From Mesoterricola sediminis (GTDB lineage: Bacteria > Acidobacteriota > Holophagae > Holophagales > Holophagaceae), in the NCBI RefSeq assembly GCF_030295425.1, contig NZ_AP027081.1, positions 1,364,001 to 1,428,000 of the forward strand: 64,000 bases of DNA. Direction: 5' to 3'. This document shows positions 17,060 through 25,701 of this stretch, in pieces (the first letter of the stretch is position 1; each line of letters begins with the position of its first letter). Under the pieces are notes generated by a model, which saw only the letters and a list, made by a program, of their open reading frames with translations, had not been told where the DNA came from and did not search any database. The position numbers and the translations under genes were made by a program.

Positions 17060-18067
17060 CTACGGTTCTGGTACCAATGGCACCTCAATCATCGGAAGCC
17101 ATGGATCATCAGTAATAATTTGCAACTTACACCTTGGGAAAATTTTCAGCGTGTGGTCTACGGTGATTATCAATTTATGGCTGGTGGCATTCTCGCCATT
17201 ATTTGTGCCTACAATCTTCAGCCAGGCCTCGGGTGGCGAGATGAAAAGTATCCGGAAAGGCTTCCCATCCGTTCTTCGAACTTCAAGAGGATCTAAATTG
17301 AAAAAATCGCTGGAATCATCGGTCTGCCGCCTGGCAATCAAAAACCTCGGTTGAACAGTGAAGGGGGACTTGCGGGTCCAGTGGACCTTGAGCGAGGTGG
17401 TGACGTCAGCTGTTTTCGCGAGGCGGAAGGGAATTTCAAAATTCCCCTCGAGCTGGCCATCGGGGATTTCCTTCTCCAGGAACGGAAAAAACACCTCGGC
17501 GATTTCCGGGTCCAAGCCTTGCCGAATGGAGACGTTTGGGTTCGGTTGGCCAAGGTTCTGGCGGTTGTAGATCAGCTTTTGCTCTGGTTGTCTGAACCGA
17601 GCCAGCGCCTTGACGAGGCGGGACTCCCCATGGGTCAAATCAAGGATGGTAAGGACGGGTGGAGACCAAAGGACCTCTGGTAGAATCTCTCCTAAAATAT
17701 GGATTTTGACGGTTCGGAGGCCTTCACTTCCCCTTCTCGGATAGGGCAACAATGTAAGTCTTGCAGTCTCCGACACGGGGCCGTATCGGTTCTGCAAATC
17801 CAATTTCAATTGGATAGGAAGTTCTTCGCCAGGAAGAACGGGCCCTGAGTCGGCATGCGCTTGTAAACATCCGCAACTTACCTCGATTCCTGCAACCGTC
17901 CAGGTCTCTTCGGAATCGTTACGGAGTAAGTATTCACCCTCCCACTCCTGGATCATCTGGGTTTTGCCAAAATCATGCTTCACGCTGATTTCGGGTGGAG
18001 GATCTCCTCGGCAAATGTCCTGGTTGAAGCACATTAAAATTGTCAAACCACACGCCATGAACTTCAC
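17060..18067 (-). CDS. DUF1573-domain protein
   Basis: 335 residues. After a short hydrophobic N-terminus (MACGLTILMCFNQDICRG, possibly a signal peptide) comes a DUF1573 module: VKHDFGKTQMIQEWEGEYL, the N/D-rich linker, then VSCGCLQAHAD, the Cys-x-Cys landmark, and PGEELPIQLKLDL. DUF1573 is an Ig-like fold of secreted or outer-surface proteins. The rest (about 140-335) is beta-rich and unrecognised. The GTG start overlaps the stop of the 406-residue gene by four bases (GTGA), so the two are translationally coupled. Base composition is much AT-richer than the chromosome, and the pair lies between IS1380 remnants: an acquired cargo. Confidence 0.7.
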   Translation of the reverse strand: MKFMACGLTILMCFNQDICRGDPPPEISVKHDFGKTQMIQEWEGEYLLRNDSEETWTVAGIEVSCGCLQAHADSGPVLPGEELPIQLKLDLQNRYGPVSETARLTLLPYPRRGSEGLRTVKIHILGEILPEVLWSPPVLTILDLTHGESRLVKALARFRQPEQKLIYNRQNLGQPNPNVSIRQGLDPEIAEVFFPFLEKEIPDGQLEGNFEIPFRLAKTADVTTSLKVHWTRKSPFTVQPRFLIARRQTDDSSDFFNLDPLEVRRTDGKPFRILFISPPEAWLKIVGTNNGENATSHKLIITVDHTLKIFPRCKLQIITDDPWLPMIEVPLVPEP

Positions 18068-19284
18068 TTTACACCTATGACGCCGAGAATTTTCTGTTTC
18101 AGGGTCCTGCCCTTTCCTTCCGTGGCCCCTTCCGTTGAGTAATAAATCAAATTCTCATCAGCCTTAAAGCGCCAATTCCAATTCCACATATCTGCGGCTG
18201 ATGAAATGCGGTCAGGGAAGTTTTCTGGCCTGGCTTCTTGTTTCACAGAACCGGTTTTTGGATCGAGCAGCCACCAGGTAATAAATGGGAACTGTTTGAG
18301 GTTTTGATCGCGAATATATTCCGTATCAAAATACCATTTTTTGATTTTTTCGGAATTGGTGGCAATTTCAATGGGAAAATTGTCATTGAAGGCCTGTCCA
18401 GCTTGTTCGACTGCTTGCTGGGAACGGGTTGCCACAAGAATGTATCCGTCTTTCCTTACTTGGGCACCCAGACCCACGTATGGATATGAGAACGCGCCTT
18501 CCCGATGTAAGGCAGACTCATCAATAAAATCGAAAATCCGAATTTGTCGCTCAAATTTGCCGTCCTCTGCCCGGAAAACCAGGAACCATCCGATACTTTC
18601 GTATCCGACTATGACATGATCAGGAGTCCTTAATAAGGCTGGCGTAATGAGCATCAAATTGGGATAATTGGTTTTAGCATCGCCTTCCTCATCAATGGTT
18701 TCTTGCCAATATGCTTTGCCTAATCCGATTGAAACCCCCTCTTTCTGTACAAATTCTTTTCGGTCATTCTTTGCGAGGATGCCGATAGGGGAGTACCCAC
18801 CTTGGAATTTAAAGACGGGCCGAAAAGTAGTCACCAAAAAGTTGCCATTGCCAAGCTTAAAAAAGCCGGTAATAGCCTTGCGCCTGCTTCTGAAGTTGCC
18901 AATCTCCTGCCATCCGGTCTCACCAACAATGGATCTTTCCAAAATCCTGTACATGAACCGTGATGCGATTTCGCCCTTTGCCAATTTCTGGCCTTGAACG
19001 CCTTCCAAGGTAAGTGCGAACGCCTTTCCATCCAAAACGTCTCGCTTGATGGTCTTGGCCGGCAGAATGATCGATCGCTCTATTTTGCCATTAATGCTTT
19101 CTATTTTGAATAAACTGTCTGCACCTCCTTCGCCAGCAACAGCCCCCCGCGAAAGGTCGTGATAAATAACTCCATTGCCCCAGATAACGGGCCTTGAAGG
19201 AGGTGGGTTCTGCCCATTCAGGATGCTCACTGCTATCGCAGTGGTTCCTGAAACCATTTTCGCGAGGGTCTGGTGTTTGCTCAT
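18064..19284 (-). CDS. Secreted protein of unknown function, possible beta-propeller
   Basis: 406 residues with a probable signal sequence (about 5-24, TLAKMVSGTTAIAVSILNG). The mature part alternates short strands with G/N/D turns. Examples are PVIWGNGVIYHDLSRG, SLFKIESINGKIERSI, PDHVIVGYESIGWFLVFRAEDGKFERQIRIFDF and DGYILVATRSQQ. Repeats such as LF-I-S-NGKI and LVF-AEDGKF recall blades of six-bladed propellers (NHL or BF3526-type), but I cannot count blades reliably. AT-rich codon use sets it apart from its neighbours. It is coupled to the DUF1573 gene downstream and preceded by a small secreted protein. Secreted propeller plus DUF1573 plus small peptide is a gene group I know from Bacteroidetes; the likeness is only of layout. 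Confidence 0.65.
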   Translation of the reverse strand: MSKHQTLAKMVSGTTAIAVSILNGQNPPPSRPVIWGNGVIYHDLSRGAVAGEGGADSLFKIESINGKIERSIILPAKTIKRDVLDGKAFALTLEGVQGQKLAKGEIASRFMYRILERSIVGETGWQEIGNFRSRRKAITGFFKLGNGNFLVTTFRPVFKFQGGYSPIGILAKNDRKEFVQKEGVSIGLGKAYWQETIDEEGDAKTNYPNLMLITPALLRTPDHVIVGYESIGWFLVFRAEDGKFERQIRIFDFIDESALHREGAFSYPYVGLGAQVRKDGYILVATRSQQAVEQAGQAFNDNFPIEIATNSEKIKKWYFDTEYIRDQNLKQFPFITWWLLDPKTGSVKQEARPENFPDRISSAADMWNWNWRFKADENLIYYSTEGATEGKGRTLKQKILGVIGVK

Positions 19285-19302
19285 TTTCGCCCTTGTTTTC
19301 GA

Positions 19303-19500
19303 CTAGCCGCCAATCACACGATCACAATATTCTTCTGCCTCCTTCAAAGTGAGTGTTTGCTTTTTTCCCGTTGAAGTGTCGACCCAGAGGACCGTTCCGT
19401 CTGAAGATGCGTGACAGTATATTCCGGCATACGCCGGAATAGTGCCAGCTATGAATGCGGTGATTCCAATGATTCCAAGGATGCGCTTTCTGCTTATTAT
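19303..19500 (-). CDS. Small secreted protein without a standard start codon
   Basis: A 65-residue frame with convincing coding character. Basic residues (SRKR) are followed by the hydrophobic stretch ILGIIGITAFIAGTI, a textbook signal-peptidase site PAYA/G, then a 42-residue mature part with two Cys (GIYCHAS, EEYCDRVIGG) that could pair. The frame opens after a TAG near 19530 and contains no ATG, GTG or TTG before the signal peptide. The best-placed codons are the two ATA at 19495-19500, seven bases after AAGGA. It may use ATA or ATT, or be a recently broken gene. It lies 18 bases before the 406-residue gene on the same strand and shares its AT-rich composition. Confidence 0.5.
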   Translation of the reverse strand: MISRKRILGIIGITAFIAGTIPAYAGIYCHASSDGTVLWVDTSTGKKQTLTLKEAEEYCDRVIGG

Positions 19501-20288
19501 GTTTCCTTGTTGAAATGAGTGAATGAAGTTGACCTATGAGTGAAAACACTGGTGGGTGACTCGATCATATACAAATTGCAGATCATAGCCCAAAACTTGG
19601 CTTTCAAATTTGCAAAAAGGAGTAGGGCGTTCGAAGGCACAGATTGGAAATCGACAAAGGGATGGGGGCTTCCGGCTTGGACCCCAAGAGAAGATTGAAA
19701 AAGACAAGAAGTCTGGGAAGTCTACAATTATTGGGGTGCCACACTGGACCGCATTGAAGAATTTTGGTTTTAGATGGAGTTTGATCACGCGTCCTTCTAG
19801 TTACTCAAATTCCAAACTTCGAAGGCTGGTCCTCAATGGCTCCCACAGCTTCTCCTGGCGCCAACCATAGGAACGCTGGGACGTGCGGTTGCGGAAGTAC
19901 TTTGTGTTGGCGAAGGAGTAATGGATATAGCGGGCGAGTACCTGCATAGAGGCGTCCGAAGGGCTGTCTGATGGTTGATTCTGACAATACCACCTGGCGC
20001 ACGGAATGGGTTCGAGGAAGTTTGCATTTAAGCCCCCTTGCTGGGGCCAGATCATTAGCAATTCTGGTGGTGGGTACCGGGGGACAACTCATTTACAAGG
20101 CCATAAAATGTATTACGCATAGCTGCCAAAACACTGGCTTTGAGGAGGCAATATTTTTTGGAGCTATTAAATTGGCTCAAATGAACAATTCGGGAGCTCG
20201 TGCAATCCGCCTGCGGTGAATCTCCGAAAACCCAATACCCATGAGGGTTTGGTACCAGTGCGGTCGGTTGATCGGTGGCACCTAGCGG
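19501..20288. other. Unassigned stretch, AT-rich to mixed
   Basis: I recognise no gene. On the minus strand 19801-20061 a frame reads ARYIHYSFANTKYFRNRTS and YGWRQEKLWEPLRTSL, which looks protein-like but matches no family I know and has no ribosome site. The stretch carries the composition change from cargo (AT-rich) to the GC-rich IS1380 remnant. Confidence 0.35.
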
Positions 20289-21504
20289 GTGACCCGAAGG
20301 GGAATCAAGTTCATCAAGTTAGAGAAGATGGAACTGGTTGGAAGAACAGGGCTTGCCTTGGCGGGTTGGGTTCTGGACCGCTGCACGGCCCTGGGCAAGG
20401 CTCTCACCCGGCAGTTCCCCACGCGGACCGGAGCTTTGCCGACCGGCGGCGTGGCCTTGGCCTACGTCGCCTCCCCCTGCACAGGGAGGAGCGACTTCGT
20501 GGCCGTCTCGACCCTGGAGGACAAGGTGCTCGCCTCGGAGAGCCTGGGTCTTCAGGCCTTCCCCTCGCCGGACATCGTCCGGCAGCGGCTGGACGAGGGG
20601 GTGGACCTCAACCTGCCCTACGTCCAGAAAGCCACCGACGACCTCCGGCGCAAGCGCAAGTCCCCGATCACCGCCCTCTCCACCGGGCAGGTGGCGCTGG
20701 ACGTCGACGTAACCCCCCTGGACTACTCCAACACCAAGAAGGAAGGCCTCGGCTGGACCTACCAGCAATTCGAGGGCTGCGCGCCCATCGCCGCCTAGCT
20801 GGGCGAGAAGGGCTGGGCCCTGGCCTCGAATGGAGGGAGGGGACCCAGCACGCGCCGGAAGGAGACCCCCGCGTTCCTGGCCTGGTGAGCGCCCTAGCCA
20901 AGCCACGGGTGAGCGGGAGGAGGATCCTGCTCCACATGGATACCCAACGACGCCCTGGAGAACTGCGCCCTGGCTGCCGAGGAAGGCGTCGACAGCCTGA
21001 TCAAGCACAATGGGCGCTCGGAGAACTTGGAGGTCTGGGCGGACAAGGCCGCGGCCATGCCGGAATCCGCCTGGAGCCACCCCCGGGAAGGGAAGCGGGT
21101 GGTGCGCTTCCCGGAGGGGATGGAACGAACGGTGACGTTCAAAGGCGAGGAAATGGGTGTTCGCTACCGGATGGAGTTGGAGGTCTCCGAGCGCATGCCA
21201 GACGCCAAGGACCATGCCCTGCTCCTGCCCCTGGTGGAGGTAGACACCTGGATCACCAGCCTGGACTTGCCGGAGGGCGAGGTGATCGCTCTCTACCGGG
21301 ACAGCGGCACGAGGGCAAGCGCCGCCGCATGGGGACGGTGATCCAGGAACTGCTGTGCGTGGCGGCACGGGTCGTTCACCACGCGGGCCAGGTGGCCTAA
21401 ACGTTCGGGCGGACCTGCCTGGCCTTCGACCGGCTTGTCCTGCGCCGAACCCATTTCTGCAGCGTCTGAGGACCTCCACGCTCCCGATCGGAGGCCTCCA
21501 GAAA
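20289..21504 (+). pseudogene. IS1380-family transposase, degraded, with right element end
   Basis: The first 169 residues are readable: VDLNLPYVQKATDDLRRKR, then VALDVDVTPLDYSNTKKEG (first catalytic Asp region) and YQQFEGCAPIAA, ending at an internal TAG (about 20796). Family sequence resumes in shifted frames: LGEKGWALASNG, then RILLHMDT, then ALAAEEGVDSLIKHNGRSEN, VEVDTWITSLDLPEGEVIAL and YRDSGT. A gap of some 60 residues follows, then GTVIQELLCVAARVVHHAG with a stop, and FGRTCLAFDRLVLRRTHFC ending at 21469. At least three frameshifts, two stops and a deletion make it dead. The shared non-coding end runs to 21504. Confidence 0.85.
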
Positions 21505-21555
21505 CCCCCGGCGTCAGGCCGGAGGCCCATCCAGAATTCGGGGCATCCCACCCAA

Positions 21556-21854
21556 CGCCTCTATTTCCCGGCCATCGAAGGGACCGTAAAGGTGCGAAGG
21601 CGGCCTCGCCATCCCCGGGTGCCGGTCGCACGGATGGAAAACGCGCTGTCGATAACCGATTCCAGGGGCAAGGGTTCGGGGGCATCCTGGCTGCCGAGGC
21701 GATGGCCATGGCTGCCCATTCCGAAGCAGCGTCCTGCACCAGGGTCGTTGATACAAAGGGCCCCATCGCCGGGGCCTTTCATGAGCGCCACGGATTCATG
21801 GCACTGCCAAGCCACCCCATGACCTGCTTCTTTCCCCTGGCCAACCTCCCGTAA
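21556..21854 (+). pseudogene. GNAT acetyltransferase remnant (TacT-like toxin family)
   Basis: A first frame gives RRRPRHPRVPVARMEN. After a shift near 21645 the adjacent frame continues AVDNRFQGQGFGGILAAEAM, the acetyl-CoA loop (Q/R-x-x-G-x-G/A), then RVVDTKGPIAGAFHERHGFM and HPMTCFFPL. That order matches GNAT enzymes of type II toxin-antitoxin systems of the DUF1778-GNAT class. The N-terminal third and any antitoxin gene are missing. It directly follows the IS1380 end, so it was probably cut by that insertion or an associated deletion. Confidence 0.65.
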
Positions 21855-21999
21855 CCGCCACCACGTACGACCCCATCGTCGTCGGCGCCCGGGCCACATG
21901 GAAGGTCCGAGGAAAAACCGAGATCCAATATTCACTCATATCAATTGTTATGGTCGAAGGGGGCCGGCTGTGCGATCGTTGGGACTCACCAGGAAGGCC

Positions 22000-22452
22000 A
22001 TGGACCCCCAGCACCCCAGCTACTTGACGGGCAATCACGCCATCGACGTCCAGCACGCGCGGATCTATCGGCTCCTGGAGGCGTTGAACGTCGCGCTGGA
22101 GGGCGGGCAGGGGCTTCCGGAGGCCAAGCGCATCCTGGCCGCCCTCTCCCTCTTCGTGGTCGCCCACTTCCGGATGGAGGAGGCGGTCATGGAGCAGGCC
22201 GGCTGTCCCGACCTGGAGCGCCACCGGGTGGACCACGCCGACATCGCCTGCCGGGTCGAATCCATGGTGGACGCCTTCCGGGAGGGGTGCCTGCGCCCCG
22301 AGGCCCTCGCGGCCTTCATGAGCGACTGGGTGGACCGGCACATCGAGGCCTACGACAACCCCATGGCGCGCTTCCTGGCGGGGCAGGGGGCCGCCACTCC
22401 CGCCGCGGGCCCGGACCGGCCCCGGGCCACGCGGGATCTGGCCGCCCCCTGA
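22000..22452 (+). CDS. Bacteriohemerythrin-type oxygen/iron-binding protein
   Basis: 150 residues, four-helix hemerythrin domain. The ligand pattern is readable: H19 (NHAIDVQHARIY), H and E of VVAHFRMEEAVME, the H-x(3)-H of DLERHRVDHADI, and H plus D of DWVDRHIEAYD. Together these hold a non-heme di-iron centre that binds O2 reversibly. Roles in oxygen sensing, storage or delivery are all known. The frame is open from 21898, but residues before MDPQHPS look non-coding and AGGAAGG stands just before the ATG at 22000. It is the first intact chromosomal gene after the mobile zone and faces the hybrid kinase tail to tail. Confidence 0.85.
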   Translation: MDPQHPSYLTGNHAIDVQHARIYRLLEALNVALEGGQGLPEAKRILAALSLFVVAHFRMEEAVMEQAGCPDLERHRVDHADIACRVESMVDAFREGCLRPEALAAFMSDWVDRHIEAYDNPMARFLAGQGAATPAAGPDRPRATRDLAAP

Positions 22453-22467
22453 TTCCCGGGGAGCGGG

Positions 22468-25400
22468 TCAGGCCTCCGGCTTCCGCGCGGCCTTCAGGGC
22501 CGCGGCCACGGCCTCGGCCAACTCGAGGCTGCGGAAGGGCTTGTGGAGGAAGGCCGAGATGCCGAGGGCATGGAGGTTCGCCAGGTCGTCCTTCTTGGAG
22601 AAGCCGGAACACATGATCACCGGCACCCGGGGATCCAGTTCGCGGATCTGCTGGAGGGCGGTGCGCCCGCCCATGACCGGCATGATCACGTCCAGGATGA
22701 TCAGGTCGATCCCGCCCGCCGCCTCCCGGAACCGGGCCAGGCCCTCCGAGCCGTTCTCCGCCGTCAGCACCTGGTAGCCCTGCCGCTCCAGCATGGCCGT
22801 GGCGGACACCCGGATGATCTCCTCGTCGTCGATGAGGAGGATGGTGCCGGTGCCCTGCGCGTCCCAGGCGCCCTCCGCCGGGGCCTTCTTCACGGCGGGG
22901 GCCAGGGGCAGGAGGATGCGGAAGGTGGTGCCGCCTCCGACCCGGGATTCCACCGAAATGGCGCCGCGGTGGTCCCGGATCGTGCCGTAGACGGCGAAGA
23001 GGCCGAGGCCGGTGCCTTCGCCCTGCTCCTTCGTGGTGAAGAAGGGCTCGAAGATGCGATCCAGGAACTCGGGGGGGATGCCGGTGCCCGTGTCCTGGAC
23101 CGTGACCTCCACGTGGGGGCCGGGTTCCAGGGGGAAGGTGGACTGGGCGCAGGCGGCCGCGTCCAGGTCCCGGTTCCCGAGATGGAACGTCAGGGTTCCG
23201 CCCTCCGGCATGGCGTGCCCGGCGTTGATGCCCAGGTTCAGGAAGGCGTTGAGGAGCATGGCGTCGTCGCCCGTCACCCAGGCGGTGCCGGGTTCCGCGA
23301 CGATCCTGATCTGGACGGCCTTGTCCAGGGTGCGCTCCAGGATCTCGGTGGCGTCCTTCACGAGGGTCTCGACGTTCACCGGGGAGCTGACCTTGGGCGC
23401 CTTGCGCGAGAAGGCCAGCAGCTTGTGGGTGAGCCGCCCCGCGCGTTCCGCCGCGGAGATGATGAGGTTGAAGAGCCGCTCCCGGCTGGGATCCCCGCCC
23501 AGATCCCTGCGCAGCACCTCAGCGGCCCCGAGGATGCCGGCCAGGATGTTGTTGAAGTCGTGGGCGACGCCGCTCGCCAACTGGCCGACGGCCTCCAGTT
23601 TCTGGGACTGGTTCAGCTGCTCCGCCAGGTGCTTCTGCTCGGTGATGTCCACGAGGAAGCCGCTGATGAGCTCCTTCCCCGGATCGAGGTAGCAGTAGAG
23701 GGCGTGGAACCGCGGCCGGCCATCCACCAGGCGGATCCCGACCTCCTGCCCCATGACCCGCCCGGAGGCTTTGAGCCTGGCCACGTAGTCGTGGTAGGCG
23801 CCCAGGGAGGGCCACCGGGTCTCCGGATGGCCATAGTGGGCGTTGAGCTCCTCCAGGGTCTTGCAGTCGAACTGGCGCAGGGTCACCTGGTTGGCGAACT
23901 CGAAGGCCCCGTCCACCCGCACCCGGAACACGCCGATGGGCGAGTCCTCGACGATCTGGCGGTACCGGGCCTCGCTCACTTCAAGGGCCCGCTTCGTCCT
24001 GAGCTCGTCGGTGATGTCCCGGCCCTCGGACAGCAGGTGGGTGATGGTCCCGTTGCTGTCCCGGAGGGGGGAAACGGAGAGGTCGGTGATCCGGATGGCC
24101 CCGCCCCGGGCCCGGAAGGAGACCTCGCCGCGGAAGACCCCGCCATCGCGGGCCGTTTCGATCCCCTGGCGGACCTGGGCCTGGACCGCCTCGTCGTGGG
24201 TCCACCAGGCCAGGGTCCAGAAGGGACGGCCCACCACCGCCTCCAGCGACGCGTCGATCTGGTCCAGGGCGGTCCGGTTCGCGAATTCCAGATTGCCATC
24301 CATGGATAGGAGCGAATAGAACTGGAGCGAACCGTCGATGGCGTTCACCCGCAGGGCCTCGCTGTCCTGGACGGCCTTGAGGGAGGCGGCGATGTGCCGG
24401 GTCATGGCGTTGAAGGCTTCGGCCAGCCTCCGCAACTCGTCCGGCCCGGGAATGTGGATCTCGGTGCCGTAGTCGCCCCGGGCCACCGCTTCGGTGGCCT
24501 CCGTCAGGCGCTGGACCCGGCCGACCACCTGCAGGCGGACCAGGGCCAGCGTCGCCAGGATGCCCAGGAGGCAGAAGGCGGAGGCCCCCACCACCAGAAG
24601 GGCGATGCGGCGATCGGCCACAGCGGTCACGGCCTTTACGGGAACCGTGAGGATCACCCGCCACGGCTCCGCCGCCGACCCGACCTGGACCGTGGTGGTC
24701 GCGCACAGCAGGCCCTGGGAGGTCAGGAGGCTCTCGCGCTCGCGGCTGGACCCGATGGCCGCGGCGAGCTGCGCGTCCCGGGGATGCCCGACCAGGTGGG
24801 GCTGGGCCGTGGCACCGGCCACCACCCCCGCCTGGGAGAGGAAGTAGAGTCTGGCGGTGCCGTCGTACAGGTGGACCTGGTCCGCCAGGCGCTGGAGGTA
24901 TTCCAGGCGGTAGTCCACCCCCGCGAGCCCCTTGAACCGGCCCTCGTGCAGGATGGGCACCACCAGGGAGGTCATGAAGGTCTGCTCGCCGCGCAGGGGA
25001 TAGGCATAGGGCTCGATGACGTGCTCCCGCAGCGACCGCCTCGGGAGGAGGTAGTAGTCGCCGAGGCCGGGCGTCTCGTAGCCGAGGGCCGCCTCGCATC
25101 GCAGGGTGCCGTCCCCGGCCCGGTTCCACACGGGAATGAAGCGGCCCGTGGCGTCATGCAGGGGCTTGCCGGCGTACCGGGCGTCATGCCCGTCGAAGGC
25201 GTCGGGTTCCCACAGGGTGAAGATGTCCAGGAACTCGGAATGACGTTCCAGGATTCGGCGCATGATCGCGTGGGCCTCGTCCCGGGAGGCCCCGCCGGGG
25301 CGCTCGGCCAGGGCCCCGAGGGTCTGGGCCAGGACGCGGGAGACGTCCATGGCCTTGTTCATCTGGCTGTCCAGGATCCCCGCTTCTCGCCGGACGGAGG

Positions 25401-25542
25401 AAAGCAGCACCTCCCGGGCCGTGGCCATGGACTCGGTGCGGGTGACCCGGGCGAAGTACCCGATGAGGAGGGTGCACACCCCGCCCATGACCAGGCCGAA
25501 CCCGAGGGAGAGCCGCAGTTGGAGGGAGGACTGCCACTTCAT
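22468..25542 (-). CDS. Hybrid sensor histidine kinase (dCACHE-HAMP-PAS-PAS-HisKA-HATPase-REC)
   Basis: 1024 residues. TM1 is at about 9-30 and TM2 at about 312-338. Between them lies a large periplasmic dCACHE-type sensor (IFTLWEPDAFDGHDARY, VEPIL-like strands, GLAGVDYRLEYLQ). HAMP is at 340-390 (GDYGTEIHIPGPDELRRLAEAFNAM). Two PAS domains occupy about 405-640. The kinase core begins with the H-box SGVAHDFNNILAGILGAAEV, with DTGTGIPPEFLDRIFEPFFTTK and GTGLGLFAVYG in the ATPase. The C-terminal receiver has LLIDDEE, LIILDVIMPVMGG and LHKPFR. The HDFNN H-box type usually feeds a receiver relay. No transmitter partner is adjacent. The sensor probably binds a small ligand such as an organic or amino acid. 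Confidence 0.92.
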   Translation of the reverse strand: MKWQSSLQLRLSLGFGLVMGGVCTLLIGYFARVTRTESMATAREVLLSSVRREAGILDSQMNKAMDVSRVLAQTLGALAERPGGASRDEAHAIMRRILERHSEFLDIFTLWEPDAFDGHDARYAGKPLHDATGRFIPVWNRAGDGTLRCEAALGYETPGLGDYYLLPRRSLREHVIEPYAYPLRGEQTFMTSLVVPILHEGRFKGLAGVDYRLEYLQRLADQVHLYDGTARLYFLSQAGVVAGATAQPHLVGHPRDAQLAAAIGSSRERESLLTSQGLLCATTTVQVGSAAEPWRVILTVPVKAVTAVADRRIALLVVGASAFCLLGILATLALVRLQVVGRVQRLTEATEAVARGDYGTEIHIPGPDELRRLAEAFNAMTRHIAASLKAVQDSEALRVNAIDGSLQFYSLLSMDGNLEFANRTALDQIDASLEAVVGRPFWTLAWWTHDEAVQAQVRQGIETARDGGVFRGEVSFRARGGAIRITDLSVSPLRDSNGTITHLLSEGRDITDELRTKRALEVSEARYRQIVEDSPIGVFRVRVDGAFEFANQVTLRQFDCKTLEELNAHYGHPETRWPSLGAYHDYVARLKASGRVMGQEVGIRLVDGRPRFHALYCYLDPGKELISGFLVDITEQKHLAEQLNQSQKLEAVGQLASGVAHDFNNILAGILGAAEVLRRDLGGDPSRERLFNLIISAAERAGRLTHKLLAFSRKAPKVSSPVNVETLVKDATEILERTLDKAVQIRIVAEPGTAWVTGDDAMLLNAFLNLGINAGHAMPEGGTLTFHLGNRDLDAAACAQSTFPLEPGPHVEVTVQDTGTGIPPEFLDRIFEPFFTTKEQGEGTGLGLFAVYGTIRDHRGAISVESRVGGGTTFRILLPLAPAVKKAPAEGAWDAQGTGTILLIDDEEIIRVSATAMLERQGYQVLTAENGSEGLARFREAAGGIDLIILDVIMPVMGGRTALQQIRELDPRVPVIMCSGFSKKDDLANLHALGISAFLHKPFRSLELAEAVAAALKAARKPEA

Positions 25543-25701
25543 GGGGTGCCCCGGGAAGGCCGCGCGAGGGACCTGGTGGAAAAGGCTTCAGATGGGGGAT
25601 GAACGGGAGCCGCCGTGCGGGGCGCAGGCGGACCTGACCTCCACGGGGCAAGGGCATATTGACCACAAATATTCGTGTTCGCAACAGACCCTTGGGGCCG
25701 G

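Noticed and set aside
20319-21551. Long open frame on the minus strand opposite the IS1380 remnant, and similar 400-1000 residue frames opposite many genes
   Set aside because: They lie exactly antisense to recognised proteins, have low-complexity His/Gln/Gly/Pro-rich composition typical of GC-rich antisense, and lack ribosome sites.
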